A stretch of DNA of 64,000 nucleotides from Antedon mediterranea (Eukaryota; Echinodermata; Crinoidea; Comatulida; Antedonidae): contig NC_092676.1 in NCBI RefSeq assembly GCF_964355755.1, forward strand, positions 10,958,288-11,022,287, in the 5' to 3' direction. Below the pieces are notes generated by a model, which was not told the DNA's origin, ran no database searches, and was given only the letters and a program-made list of their open reading frames with translations. This document shows, piece after piece, positions 10,879-22,397 of this stretch. Position 1 is the stretch's first letter. The number at the start of each line of letters is the position of its first letter. A program made the position numbers and the translations under genes.

Positions 10879-10938
10879 ACTAATAATAATAATAATAATA
10901 ACAATAATAACAATAATAATAATAATAATAATAATAAT
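10879..10938. repeat. (TAA)n microsatellite
   Basis: About 20 TAA units with two TAACAA interruptions. On the minus strand they yield a run of leucines that is not a real protein. Confidence 0.95.
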
Positions 10939-11182
10939 GGTACTGTTCTTAAAACAATGTTTGTGTACTTACGATTAAACAAAACGTAGCACCACGGCTT
11001 CCGTAAAATATCTCAGTATCGTAAGTACCGCTTTCACAAAATCTCAATAAAGTAGGGCCTACAGTTGATCCTAAACAGCCACCAATCTATGGCAAAATAC
11101 AGTAGATCAAACTGCTACCACAAAATATCACAACAGTACTGTAGATAAATACACAGTTAAGTCGAACAGTAGATCGAAATAA

Positions 11183-11194
11183 CCGCTGCCACCA
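11183..11194 (-). other. Primer-binding site matching tRNA-Leu 3' end
   Basis: The minus strand reads TGGTGGCAGCGG, complementary to the CCGCTGCCACCA 3' end of a common animal tRNA-Leu. It lies 5 bases inside the LTR edge at 11,200, the correct place and orientation for a minus-strand LTR element. Confidence 0.6.
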
Positions 11195-11199
11195 AATTA

Positions 11200-11658
11200 T
11201 GTCACGAACTCCTCTCACGTATGTTTCCGAGCGGTTGAAAATACTTTAGGAACTCCCTTGTGACATAAAAGTATACACACAAAATCCACAAAGTTGTAAA
11301 ATAACTCAAAAACAAAGCTTTAATTTCAATCAACTTCAACTTTTAACAATCCAGTAAGCACTTTAAACAACAGCTTCACAATGACTTTACAATATCTTTA
11401 CAATATAACATCCAACCTCTAATCCAACAACCTTACAATAGTTTACAACCCTTTATATACAAGATGCTCCTATCCTTCTAGATCATTCTTTATACTTCTC
11501 ATTATTACATGATTACAGTTTCTATTAATAGCACTTCTGGAATGTTCTTGATTGTTCTTATTAATTATACATGGTTTATTAAATCAAAACATCTTATTCT
11601 AGAATGTTCATGTAAATACTATGTTACTCTATATGTTAGGGAATGGTAATTTATTACA
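11200..11658 (-). repeat. LTR of the Gypsy-like relic
   Basis: The segment starts TGTCACGAACTCC and ends TTATTACA, so both strands show TG...CA ends. A related copy lies at 22,398-22,885 in the same orientation. The outer edge at 11,658 abuts the L1-like relic. Confidence 0.7.
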
Positions 11659-12388
11659 GGCTGGTTAAAAAGAATTATGAATGATGATGGTGCTAAATGG
11701 AAAAGTATTCCAATGTATTATATTAAAACAATAATGTGATGTTAATGTTTTACTTAATATTTTATATTATAGTATTATTGATGATAATTCAGATAATATT
11801 CCACTGTTTTACAAAAATATGATAAAAGCCTACATAAATTATAACAGAATCTCAAAAAAAAAACCTGAAACTTATGACGATATAATGAATGAGCAACTGT
11901 GAGGAAACGTTAAACTAAAAAATGAATCGCTTTTCTACAAGCATTGGATTGCCAGTGGCATTATTCGTATTAAAGACATTGTTAATAAGAACATTTTTTT
12001 TAACATCAAACGATTTACTGGTGAAACTACAATGTAAAACAAACTGGTTAAATGAGCATTTGTGCATTATTGAGGCAATACCAATTCAGTGGAAATGTAT
12101 TATAAGATGCAGATATTTTCAAATCTGATGAAAAATAATAAGTTAGCTGGTACCAAATATGAGGTTAATATTACCAAAGTAATATATTCATGGTTTGTGA
12201 AAGAATATTTCATTATTCCAATGTCACAACTAAAATTGGAAGAGTACTTCAATGATAACAACATAGATTGGATAACATCTTGGTTACGGAAAGTATGTAA
12301 AATGAAGGATAAGAAACTAGCACAATTCAATTATAAGTGTTACATAGAATACTGCCTACCAACAGGCAAATGTGGACTCATTTTGTGA
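11659..12388 (+). pseudogene. L1-like LINE ORF2 C-terminal relic
   Basis: Shifting frames read GWLKRIMNDDGAKWKSIP, then PETYDDIMNEQLWGN, then ESLFYKHWIASGIIRIKD, and finally DIDW-like and KKLAQFNYKCYIEYCLPTG. These correspond in order to the region after the reverse transcriptase of L1-like LINEs; the last piece is the conserved KI-FNYK-LHNILP-G block. At least three frameshifts and internal stops make it non-functional. The LTR at 11,200-11,658 joins it directly on the left. The repeat at 12,381 appears to be its 3' end. Confidence 0.65.
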
Positions 12389-12568
12389 CACGTTTCTCTT
12401 TCGGAAGTAATTCCCAGGGTGCTAATTTGAGTTGACTCCAAAATCATCGTGTTTATTTATTCGTTTCTGTAAACGACAATGTATTATAGTCCTGTGGTAC
12501 GTACAAAAATAGGATTTTTACGCTGAAATTACTATGTATTCGAGAACCATCTGTGGGCACGACCATCT
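12381..12568 (+). repeat. LINE 3'-end repeat, copy 1
   Basis: It begins TTTTGTGACACGTTTCTC right after the L1-like frame and ends CCATCTGTGGGCACGACC. A second copy lies at 38,594-38,784 with the same order of blocks (TTCGGAAGTAATTCCCAGGG, TGTAAACGACA, TATGTATTCGAGAACCATCT). It is best read as the 3' UTR of one LINE family. Confidence 0.65.
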
Positions 12569-13284
12569 AGTATGTATCAATTGTATATTAATCTTAATTT
12601 ATAATAGTATTTTTGGTACATAAACAATAATGTAGAAGTTCTAGCTACGATATCATCACCGTGAACTTTACATTTTAAATCATTACTAATTGTTACGTAT
12701 AATATTTGAATGTGGCTAACCTTCTCAAACTCAGTGGCATAAATGAAGAAACCGGAAGGCGAACATCTCTGCCGAGAAAACTAATTTACATAGAGCGACA
12801 TTTCCGTAATTATAATATTTCCCAATTTGGCTCCCGAATAATATTAACCATAAATGAAAATTCATTCTCATGTTTAATTAGTGCGATTACTGAGAGTTAA
12901 TAAAATGGCTTGAGATGGCTTGAGATTACAACATTTCTAGATTTTGCTATGCCATTTTGAAGCATCATTATAAGTTTCAGGTTAGCAATGGAATTAGTAT
13001 AAAAAGCAGCCGTAGCTTGCTTGATTGCATTGTGAGCTGCGTTGCAAGATTTCCTCCAATGTCCAGTTTATTTATTTATTATTATTTGCTTATGTGAAGC
13101 AAAAAGGGGTCTTTCCATTTAACTTCTTCAATTCGTGAATCCATTTGACTTTTGACTAAATAAGGTGCAGTGAGGCATATTTAGACTGACTTCTTCTATT
13201 GTGCGGAAAAGAATGCATCCTTTAATTCTTATCGGGCATTTAATTCAAACAAACCCATAGGCCTATTATTTTATCAATTTGTCG
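12569..13284. other. AT-rich sequence, nothing recognised
   Basis: No coding frame or repeat boundary could be supported here. Confidence 0.4.
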
Positions 13285-13384
13285 ACCGCCCCTGAATGCT
13301 GACCTCTAATAAAAATAAATTATAACGGCGCTGAAACAATGTGTTTTAATCAAAAGTGGAAGTAGGCCTACTTTACTCATACAC

Positions 13385-16300
13385 ATTAGGCGCAGGAGCC
13401 CCGGATAGCGTTACGAAGTCGTTAACTCTGTCAGCCCATGGTCAACCCAACTAATGTGTTTTTCCCAAGGACAACTTATCAATAACTAAACTTTGTCACC
13501 ACCCATAAGTGTGCTGTTCATTTCCTATTGACCAATGAACACCAATGTAACTGGACCTGAGTTTCTTGCTATTCGACCTTGGGTGCAAATTATACAATTA
13601 ATTGATGTTAAGGCCACTGACTACTCTTTTCTGTATAGAAACACAGAATTGACTGAATAATAAGAAAACCCTTCAACAATTTCTACTACTACTTGATATG
13701 GTGTTATACAAGAACTATATTAAAAGAATTGAATGTATGGAGAATGAAAAGTTAAACGTTATAACTTATATGTAAAACATCACTTAGATGATATCTATCA
13801 GATATATCATTTTCTAGAAATTGTTTCATTAGTTAGAATAGATCACGGAAAACCAATACCAATACTGATCTGGACTCGGAAATTCAAAATGTAGCAGGCA
13901 ACGTTTCACCAATGAAAACTTTCAAGACAAACAAAGTATCATAATTATCATGATATCCATTTTTATTTAATAACGATAAATGGATATAAATATTTCGTCT
14001 TTTTTGTTATTTTGTGATGGAAAATATATTGAGTGAACATTGGCACTGAGCTTAAATGTTCCCCGTCCCCTTAATGTCCGCTTTATAGGAGTGTCCCCTC
14101 AGTAAGGATTTGCTGTTTTTCCCCTTAATAATAAATTATGATGTCCATCTTATCCTCTCAATTTTAATGTGCTACACCCGATAATAGAATACACATCTAG
14201 CTCGTGTGTACTTTAAAGAACCTAGTACATCTTTCGAGACGAGTGGGGGGTTACCCCGGTGTATTAGTACATCACAGCCACTGATCACCAACTTAGCCCC
14301 CTGGGAGACCAGTCTTTGACTGAAGAGGTTACCTAGTATAAATATATATTTCAATTCAATTCAATAGAATAACTGTACAGTAGGCTCCCATTTGATGCAA
14401 TGCGTTACCCAATGTGCTCAATTTGATTGTGCTACCCAAATCCATGCTATCCATTTGAAATAATTCGCTATCCATTTGAAAGAATGTGCTACCCGATAAT
14501 CCGTATAGAATAATGTACAGTACAATTATATCCATTTGATTGTGCTACCTAATGTGCTATCCATTTGAAATAATGTGCTATCCATTTGAAAGAATGTGCT
14601 ATCCATTTGAAAGAATGTGCTACCCGATAATCCGCATAGAATAATGTACAGTACAGTACTATGATCCATTTAATTGTGCTACCCAATGTGCTATCCATTT
14701 GAAAGAATGTGCTATCCATTTGAAAGAATGTGCTACCCGATAATCCGTATAGAATAATGTACAGTACTATATCCATTTTATTGTGCTACCTAATGTGCTA
14801 TCCATTTGAAAGAATGTGCTACCCGATAATCCTTATAGAATAATGTACAGTACTATATCCATTTGACTGTGCTACCTAATGTGCTATCCATTTGAAAGAA
14901 TGTGCTACCCGATAATCCGTAGGCTATAGAATAATGTACAGTACAATTATATCCATTTGATTGTGCTACCTAATGTGCTATCCATTTGAAATAATGTGCT
15001 ACCCGATAATCCTTATAGAATAATGTACAGTACTATATCCATTTGATTGTGCTACCCAATGTGCTATCCATTTGAAATAATGTGCTATCCATTTGAAATA
15101 ATGTGCTATTTGAAAGAATGTGCTACCCGATAATCCGTATAGAATAATGTACAGTACAATTACATCCATTTGATTGTGCTACCTAATGTGCTATCCATTT
15201 GAAATAATGTGCTATCCATTTGAAATAATGTGCTATCCATTTGAAAGAATGTGCTATCCATTTGAAATAATTTTCTATCCATTTGAAAGAATGTGCTACC
15301 CGATAATCCGTATAGAATAATGTACAGTACTATATCCATTTGACTGTGCTACCTAATGTGCTATCCATTTGAAAGACTGTGCTACCCGATAATCCGTATA
15401 GAATAATGTACAGTACTATATCCATTTGATTGTGCTACATAATGTGCTATCCATTTGAAATAATGTGCTACCCGATAATCCTTATAGAATAATGTACAGT
15501 ACCGGTACTATATCTATTTGATTGTGCTACCCAATGTGCTATCCATTTGAAATAATGTGCTATCCATTTGAAATAATGTGCTATCCATTTGAAAAATATG
15601 TGCTATCCATTTGAAAGAATGTGCTATCCATTTGAAATAGGCCTAATGTGCTATCCATTTGAAAGAATGTGCTACCCGATAATCATAGAATAATGTACAG
15701 TACTATATCCATTTGATTGTGCTACCTAATGTGCTATCCATTTGAAATAATGTGCTATCCATTTGAAAGAATGTGCTACAGTATCCATTTGAAAAAATGT
15801 GCTATCCATTTGAAAGAACGTGCTACCCGATAATCCGTATAGAATGCACAGTACAGTTATATCATTCATTTGATTGAGCTATCTATTGTGCTATCCGTTT
15901 GAACTAATGTGCTGTCTGTTTGAAATAATTCAGGTTTTTTTAAAAAATATGGTTTGCTATCCATTTTAAACGTGCTAAACAAGTTACATATTTGTTGAAA
16001 TAAATTTGCGGTACACCACGTAGGCCTATATTAGTTCTGAAAAGAACTGTTGAGTTGCTTGACGTTTCGATTTAGGCCTACTCCAAAGTCAAAGTCTCCA
16101 AAGCTATTCCATCATGTCGTATTCGGGGAATCGCCCACAAGTGTTTTCTCAGAGAAGGGTATGTTCTGTATGGGGTTCTGTATGCTATTTGTTAATGATG
16201 TACAAAAAATGAAATGAAAAATCATATTAATTATCGGTATGTACGGAGAGGAAGCTCGAACAAGACGAAGCGCGAAACAAATAAAAGCGCAGCGCGAAAC

Positions 16301-16967
16301 ATCTGAAATGATATACAATTTCTCAAAACATGAAAACACAGAATATATTATATTAATATAACTTTTTAATATTTCCAAAGGCTCGGACAAGGAAGAAGGG
16401 CCTTAAAAAACTGAATTGCTATATGTTAGACCACATTTCCATAACTTTTCAAAACTCATCGAACCCTCTGCTAGTAGGCCTAATTAATATAGCAGCGTAT
16501 CGCCAAATCATTAGAGAAAAAAAAACATGGCATGAAGATGTAATTAATCAAACAACGGCCAAAGAATACCAACAATTTTAATTTAGGTTTCGATTCGTAA
16601 TTACTAATGTGGTGGACTAAGCCTAGTTTGAAACTATAGTGACCATTTATTTTAGAAAGAAAGATAGACAAATTTGTTTCCATCTCCATGTTATTGTTAA
16701 TACCAAGGCACTTTTCAATTAAAAATTCTGGCCTAGTATTCTTGCAAGGTCGTCACAGCTCCAGTTACAAAGGTCGTCACAGCTCCAGTTACAAACGGTG
16801 ATACAAAGTGTCAATCATTTGACCAGTGAACAGCCCACTGGTAGGATAGTCCTTGAAACCGTCCGTAAAACACATTAATCACTCACATCAGTCATGCCGC
16901 TAATGGTTGAAAACCCCACTTTCTGGGGTTTTCAAACGTAACGCTATCCGGGGCTCCTGCGCCTAAT
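13385..16967. mobile_element. Element H: 3.6-kb element with perfect 31-bp TIRs
   Basis: ATTAGGCGCAGGAGCCCCGG and the following 11 bases at 13,385-13,415 are repeated exactly, inverted, at 16,937-16,967. A 12-bp-stem hairpin (TTGAAAACCCCA) sits just inside the right TIR. The paralogous copy near 36,570 lacks this whole block, so H is an insertion. No target duplication could be fixed. The interior has a large minisatellite and no recognisable transposase. The identical ends suggest recent activity, but the family is unassigned. Confidence 0.75.
14375..15925. repeat. Higher-order minisatellite inside H
   Basis: A 20-21 bp unit (GTGCTATCCATTTGAAAGAAT, with AATAATG variants) is repeated one to five times. 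It alternates with a longer segment, CTACCCGATAATCCGTATAG then AATAATGTACAGTACTATA. Together they form higher-order units of roughly 90-180 bp, about a dozen of them. Reading frames across it are artefacts. Confidence 0.9.
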
Positions 16968-17084
16968 GACTTTTTTCCCAAATTTGTTTTCCTTATGGTA
17001 TGATAATTTTTTTTCCAGATTTATAGGGGGCGCGCGTGCGGAGGGTGCTCTAGATCCGCCACTGTTAATATAGATTCCTTGCCG

Positions 17085-17460
17085 AAAAGAACATGAGTTT
17101 AGACACCAAGATCATTCAATCTAGCCTAATTAGTTCCGCTTTAAGCAATTTTAAATTGAATGGTCGCCATTTTGACAAATGGCCGGCATTTCAATATAAA
17201 GCAAAAAATTGTGCCTAATGGATTCCTTGTATGAAGTGCATGTGTTTAAACACCAAGATCGTGAATCTACCATATTTAGATCAGATTTTAAGCACATTTT
17301 ATATGAAATTGGTTGCCATTTTAAAAAATGGCCGCCATTTCAATATAAAGCAAACAATGAAGTGTCAACAGGGCCTAATGGATTTTGTGTCTGAAGTACA
17401 TGTGTTTAGACACCAAGATCGCGAATCTACCATTATTATTTAGATCAGATTTTAAGCATC
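17085..17460 (+). repeat. Imperfect tandem repeat, about 180-bp unit
   Basis: Two and a half units share TGTTTAGACACCAAGATC, CGAATCTACCAT, TTTAGATCAGATTTTAAGCA and the AAATGGCCGCCATTTCAATA block. It lies just upstream of the host gene's first coding exon. Confidence 0.7.
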
Positions 17461-17832
17461 CACTTTCTGTTACAAAAATATTTCATAATATTGCAAAATA
17501 TATTATCATAATTCTATTTAATGTGACATGTATATTATAGCTATTACATAAAGTCTTCTTGGTCTGTATACATCCGCCCTTACGAGGGCGGGCATCCACT
17601 CTCTGTTACAAATTTCTAATGCAAAAATCGCGTTTTACTCATTCTTGTGATATATATTCTTTGGCTGGGTCGTTAAGTTCGCAAGCTATAACTGATGTTG
17701 TGATAATAAGAAAAGGCGATGACAGTCAGATGAATTTAATCAATTTGTTGTTTCTTAATTCCTACGGATTATTTTTCGAAGATGGGATGATGTTTGATTC
17801 TGTCAAAATATAGTTATTTTACGATAAAAACC

Positions 17833-18103
17833 ATGCCTTTTATAAAACGAACGGTTGAGCCCGTGAACGTTAGCGATAAGCCGGTGCCTAAATGCTGCCG
17901 AAATGAGTTGGAGACAGTATCTAATTTTACGTTGTGTGGCTTGATAAGGCAGCTGGCCTGCCTAGCAGACCAGGCCAACAGTGTTTTTGATGAGATTGGA
18001 ATTGAAACAAAACTAGTGTTTGAAAGGACCAATTCGTTGATTCTATGTGTTGAAAAATTAAAAGCAAAGGTACATAATTTGGATGCAAGAGCAGTTAAAG
18101 TTC
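17833..18103 (+). CDS. NHS-like: NHS-like protein, first coding exon (WAVE-homology domain)
   Basis: This exon gives about 90 residues starting MPFIKRTVEP. The MPF-R-V-P opening is like NHS/NHSL proteins, and the body (RNELETVSN, LIRQLACLADQANSVFDEI, RTNSL, KVHNLD) matches the WAVE-homology domain shared by WASF and NHS proteins. That helical domain binds ABI and related partners of the WAVE actin-regulating complex. An in-frame ATG lies 39 bp upstream, but family alignment and the A at -3 favour 17,833. The exon ends at a consensus GTAAGT donor, leaving one extra base (phase 1), which fits the exon at 52,984. The membership of NHS rather than WASF rests on both exons together. Confidence 0.8.
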
Positions 18104-19335
18104 GTAAGTATTTTATAACTATCGGCTATTTTTGATACAATACAATATCAATTATTCATCTTTTCCATTGATTGTAGAACTCTAATGAAACATTGTATTT
18201 ATTCAGTATTTTATTATTCAACTTCTGTATTTTTTTTCAATAATAGTCAATATAATTCAATTAATAGTCAGTATTTTTTTTATTATCATTACTGTAAAAT
18301 AATCACTGTGTATATATTTTATAATTATATTTTTTTGTAAAAATCACTGCACATAGGCCTACACATTATTATGGTTATTAATTATGAATTTCTGATTGAC
18401 TGAATAAAGTTCACAAGAAACAAGGCCTCTCTTTATTCTCAAACATATATTTTTTTTGTTTAAAAATGCCAGAATTTCAATAAATTTCCAATAATGTTCG
18501 CATTTGAAATCAAATTTTTAAATGTTTGACTGCATGTAGCCATGGTTTTAGGGTGCTACTGTACTGCAGTTTTGTACCTAAAACTGGACATAAGACTTCA
18601 CAGTCACTTACCATCAAAACCATGCATCGAGTGAATGTTTTTAAATTGGGTAAGCTTGAGTGTTTGTGGTGTGAAATTTTAGTAGGGAGACGAATAATCA
18701 ATCTGTCACCTTTCAAAGTCCTGTATGTTTCAGAAATGCCTGGGACAATTCAGTCCAAAACATTCCACTTGGTTGTCCGAAATATCCCAGTTTAGACCAC
18801 TGATTGTTATATTTTTGGTATTTATCGAGTTTTTAAAAGACTAAAGAACTAATGTCGGTAGAATATATCAAATAAATTACTAGAAAATATAATTGTATGT
18901 AATTAATACTATCTTAATGTATAGTTTTTGCAGAGAAGAATTTGTTGAATCGTTGGTGTGGGAAAATATGAAAATGTTTACAATTTTTCGGCCTTATTAA
19001 AAAAAATAAGTTAGATTTTATAGTTTTTGCTTTTTTGCATCGTTACCTCTAGTACCACAGTCTCTTTTGAAAATGAAACAAACTAAACATTAGAGTATTT
19101 GAGCCACATGGTGGGGGCTGTGGTGAAGCAAATTTTGTTAAAGGACACCCCTAGATGGCCGGAAATGGTACTTGCACATAAAATTTATGTAAGTGGCACA
19201 TCTACTGTAGTTAGCCGGAAATGACACTCCATTGAGCAGGCTAGCAAACAGCAAAATAATCGTATCCTATTTTCTTCAGGACCCTAGCTAAGGGCTGCAT
19301 TACGCCAGTGTCTAGGACTAATCAATAGCCATATT

Positions 19336-19570
19336 CAGGGCTGAAAATTAACCTTTAAACCATAGTGGCCAACTTGTTTATTCGAGCATAGTGTGTGCAG
19401 CGATCTTCACCCGCGATGGAGTGTAAAGAAAACATGACTGCTAGGCCTGATATGGCCTAGCTTATATTAGCCTAGGCTGTTTATAATAAAAGGTAGGTGG
19501 ATGCGGTTTATGGAAGTCACCAAATAAAGGTCGCCATTGGTGACCGGGCGACGGTTAATTTTCAGCCCTG
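19336..19570. mobile_element. CAGGG-ended MITE (hAT-like)
   Basis: Perfect 18-bp inverted ends CAGGGCTGAAAATTAACC enclose 235 bp. CATATT lies directly outside both ends, giving a 6-bp duplication. The CAGGG end is like hAT MITEs, although 8 bp would be usual for them. No coding sequence. Confidence 0.75.
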
Positions 19571-19740
19571 CATATTGCACTTTGCTCTCAATGCAGAAAC
19601 TGCTTAACACTATAGATCTTGTGATTTTATTTACAAGTTCAGATACAGTAGGCCTGCACAAGAAGGCCCACATAATTGTATCCTCCATTTTTACCTATTC
19701 ATAGTGGCTGTCTCTTTTTAGCAGACCCTCAACTCATGTT

Positions 19741-21075
19741 GTGGGCACGATACACCACGATATTGAATCTACGCCCGCAGGCGTGATAATTATGATGACA
19801 AGGCATGACAAGATGCAGAGAGAGCAATCAGAGTCATTTAGGACCATGCTGATACACTTCAACATTTCTATCGTAAATCTCGGTCTAGGTCTAGATCAAA
19901 AGATCACAAAAGAGAAGGAGATCCTGTACAGTAGTGTCACGTTCATGAACCTCCTCAGATAAGGAGTACATTTCCAGGCATAGGCCTAGACTATCGCCGA
20001 AAAGAGGAATAACTGATGATATGATCTCAATTGTGGCAGAGGAAGAGTTGGTCCAGCTACCAACCAGCCCAACTGAAAATGTGAAGCTAACAAACCTGCA
20101 CAAAGTGTCGAAGGGCACTGCATATTCCCATAAGGTACTAGAATGGTGGGAAGTCCAAGTCATACGTTGGAACAACCAAAGAAAGACGATTTGATCTAAA
20201 GCCAGATTCCTCGGTGGCACGATAGTTCAAATCTCCTGACATGCCCAAACCAATGAGGGACTTAATGAAACGAGCGAACACCAATGCATGGAAAACATGT
20301 GGTCAATACAGGAGGACCTCCTTCGAGCATCAATGCCTTTTCTAAAGGCCATGGAAATTAATAACCCAATGGGTAAAAACGAACTAAAACCACTGTTAGA
20401 GTCAACTGAAAGCTTGCTAGGCTCGGCAATTCAGAGTATCTCTCTGTTGCGAAAGAGACATTTTGAACCCTTCAGGGTTACAGTATCTCCGAAATGTCAC
20501 CCTTTCAATAGAGTGGGTCTTTGGCGAAAAGTGGTCTGCGAAAAAGGAATTAGTGGGTATAGACACAAAGGCTGGCCAGAATTTTTTATATAAAAAAAGA
20601 CCAAGTCATAGACGTATAACGTATAACGTATAAATCTGAACACAGTGCATCTACAGTACTTCAACAGATTTCTTTTGCCAAATCAAAAAGACCAATATAC
20701 AACCATTAAAAAAAAAACTAGACAACATGAAGCAGTTTGGTTCGGTACCCCATTGCTTCCGCCTTATGAAGCTGGTGGGATACAATTCCACATAAACAAT
20801 TGGGAAAATTATGACAGATCCATGGATACGACAAACAGTAATGAGTTACAGAATCAAATTTTATCAAAAACCTGTTCAAACAAAAATACCCTTGAATCGA
20901 ATAAAAATGAATCGGCAACAGCAAACCTATGCGATCTAGAAATAAAAAAAAATGTCAAGTCAAACCCGTTCAGGGTCAGTTCATTTCAAACATTTTTGTG
21001 GTACCGAAGTGCGGAGGGATTCAGGCCGGTCTTCAACCTAAAACATCTCAATCGTTACATAACGATGGTATAATG
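19741..21075 (+). pseudogene. DIRS-like retrotransposon relic 1
   Basis: A serine/arginine-rich piece (SRSRSRSKDHKRE-like, near 19,877) is followed by a gag-like frame at 20,288-20,590 (ESLLGSAIQSISLLRKR). A further frame reaches AGGIQFHINNW and ends FRPVFNLKHLNRYI at about 21,050, the start of a DIRS-type reverse transcriptase (fingers). Stops and frame changes separate the pieces, and everything after the fingers is missing. No terminal repeats were identified. The fingers motif differs from that of the element at 55.5 kb, so it is a different family. Confidence 0.6.
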
Positions 21076-21216
21076 GGGGGCGTTGATTAAGTGAAATTCT
21101 GCATTGGGTCCTCAACACCCCTGAAAAATTGCATTATTTAGACTCATTTTAATGAGGTACACTTTTGTCTAAAAATGTGATTAAACCCTACTAGTACTAG
21201 TAGTACTACTTGAGCT

Positions 21217-21386
21217 TGGTTCCCACTAGAACGTAACGCAAGGACGTAAACGCAACGCAAACGTTTTAACCAATGACAAGCGAAGTTATAGAAGTTAGCA
21301 ATCACAAGCGAATAAGCCATCGCTTGTGATTGGTCAATTCACTTGCGTTGTGTTACGTCCTTGTGTTGCGTCGCTAGTGGGAACCA
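21217..21386. mobile_element. 170-bp hairpin MITE
   Basis: Both ends read TGGTTCCCACTAG inward, and the arms continue with ACGTAACGCAAGGACGTAA-like sequence and its inverted match; the centre has AATCACAAGCGA against TCGCTTGTGATT. No target duplication is certain. Confidence 0.75.
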
Positions 21387-22397
21387 CGCTTTACTAATGA
21401 CCATAGCCATGTGTGTTTAGATTTAAAGTTTTATGTTGATTGACAACCGCTAAAAGTAACAGTAAGGCTAGCGAAAGATAGATCAGTATTAAAGGCCTAC
21501 AAATTGTGAAATTTACAATTCAAAAGATTGGACATTTCAAGAGGGATTTGTGTTCAGGTTCATCAGGTGATTTTGGCCGATTTAACTATTTTTCCACGGA
21601 AGAAAAACACAACCAAGTGCGATAAAAATCAAAGTCCGATGGAAGTGCTATGATTACAATTATAAAATTATAATTTCTGTAAAGATGATTAAATTTCGAT
21701 CAGTTTAATTTTTTTCCTCAAAAGAATTTATTATTTGCAAAGTTATTATAAAAAGAAGTTGAAAATTTGCCATATTTAGTGGATTTTGATGACCTTCACT
21801 GACGTTTTAATTAAATTTTGCTACAAAATATTGTTGTAATGTAGTTTTTTAAATACTGTAATATGTCTAGTAACTATCTGTCATTTAATTTTTTTTAGCT
21901 TTTTTCTTATACTGAAAGTGATAGATAATAATATGTTATAGTTCATATGAGATTGCATAATGTAAAGGATCATTAAAATAACTATATTGCTATTAGATAC
22001 TCCAGTGTATAGGAATATAGATTGATTTGCTGCAATTTCCTTTGTCCCTCTATTGCGCATCATTCTATTATTAGCATAATATAAACATATCATTATCATC
22101 ACTGTATATGGTTGTCACTGAGTAGAATATTTTATCATGCCAAGCATCTGTCAAAAATCCTATTTCAACTTGCAATACACAAAGTTACATTATATAATAT
22201 AGCTGTATACCACACACATTTTAATTCCCAATGGGTACAATATTTATCTCCTCTGTGAATGCAGTTTAAATGTTGGTCTTTAGCTATGCACACAGCCTGT
22301 CTCCTTGGATGTACATTATTTATGTTAGCTTTTTATCCATTGCATACAGCAATGAAATGTTGCTGTGTGTAGATTAAAGCTGTGTCACTATTACGTA
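21387..22397. other. AT-rich intronic sequence, nothing recognised
   Basis: Only low-complexity AT-rich DNA between the hairpin MITE and the solo LTR. Confidence 0.5.

Larger units (their letters stand above)
10280..11658 (-). mobile_element. Gypsy-like LTR retrotransposon relic
   Basis: Read on the minus strand, an LTR (11,658 to 11,200) is followed by a primer-binding site and a non-coding leader with a (TAA)n tract. Next is a short pol remnant at about 10,655-10,430 (residues like REFKFEGLVVEKLDVDILAG, the region just downstream of the protease in Gypsy-type polyproteins). After a frame change comes a piece ending RRFPSHLSDY at about 10,300, which resembles the extreme C-terminus of such polyproteins. 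Reverse transcriptase, RNase H and integrase cores are missing, and no second LTR is seen on the left, so it is an internally deleted, broken copy. Confidence 0.6.
13287..17064. repeat. CAGTGGCGG-family repeat hosting element H
   Basis: The flanks of H match the element at 35,868-36,706: CTCTAATAAAAAT...CGGCGCTGAAACAATGTG on the left, and TTTTCCTTATGGTATGAT...TAGATCCGCCACTG on the right. In the other copy these two parts are contiguous. The left end with CAGTGGCGG is missing, so this copy is truncated. Confidence 0.6.

Noticed and set aside
10773-10982. Leucine-run protein on the minus strand
   Set aside because: It is the translation of the (TAA)n microsatellite.
14549-14776. Minus-strand frame with repeated STFFQMD residues
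   Set aside because: Produced by the higher-order minisatellite in element H.
17833-18103. Assignment of exon 1 to WASF/WAVE itself
   Set aside because: The WAVE-homology domain alone would allow it, but the MPF-R-V-P start and the phase-matched second exon fit NHS proteins better.
18526-18795. 89-codon + strand frame after exon 1
   Set aside because: Also open on the opposite strand, no domain, and follows the exon 1 donor; treated as intron.
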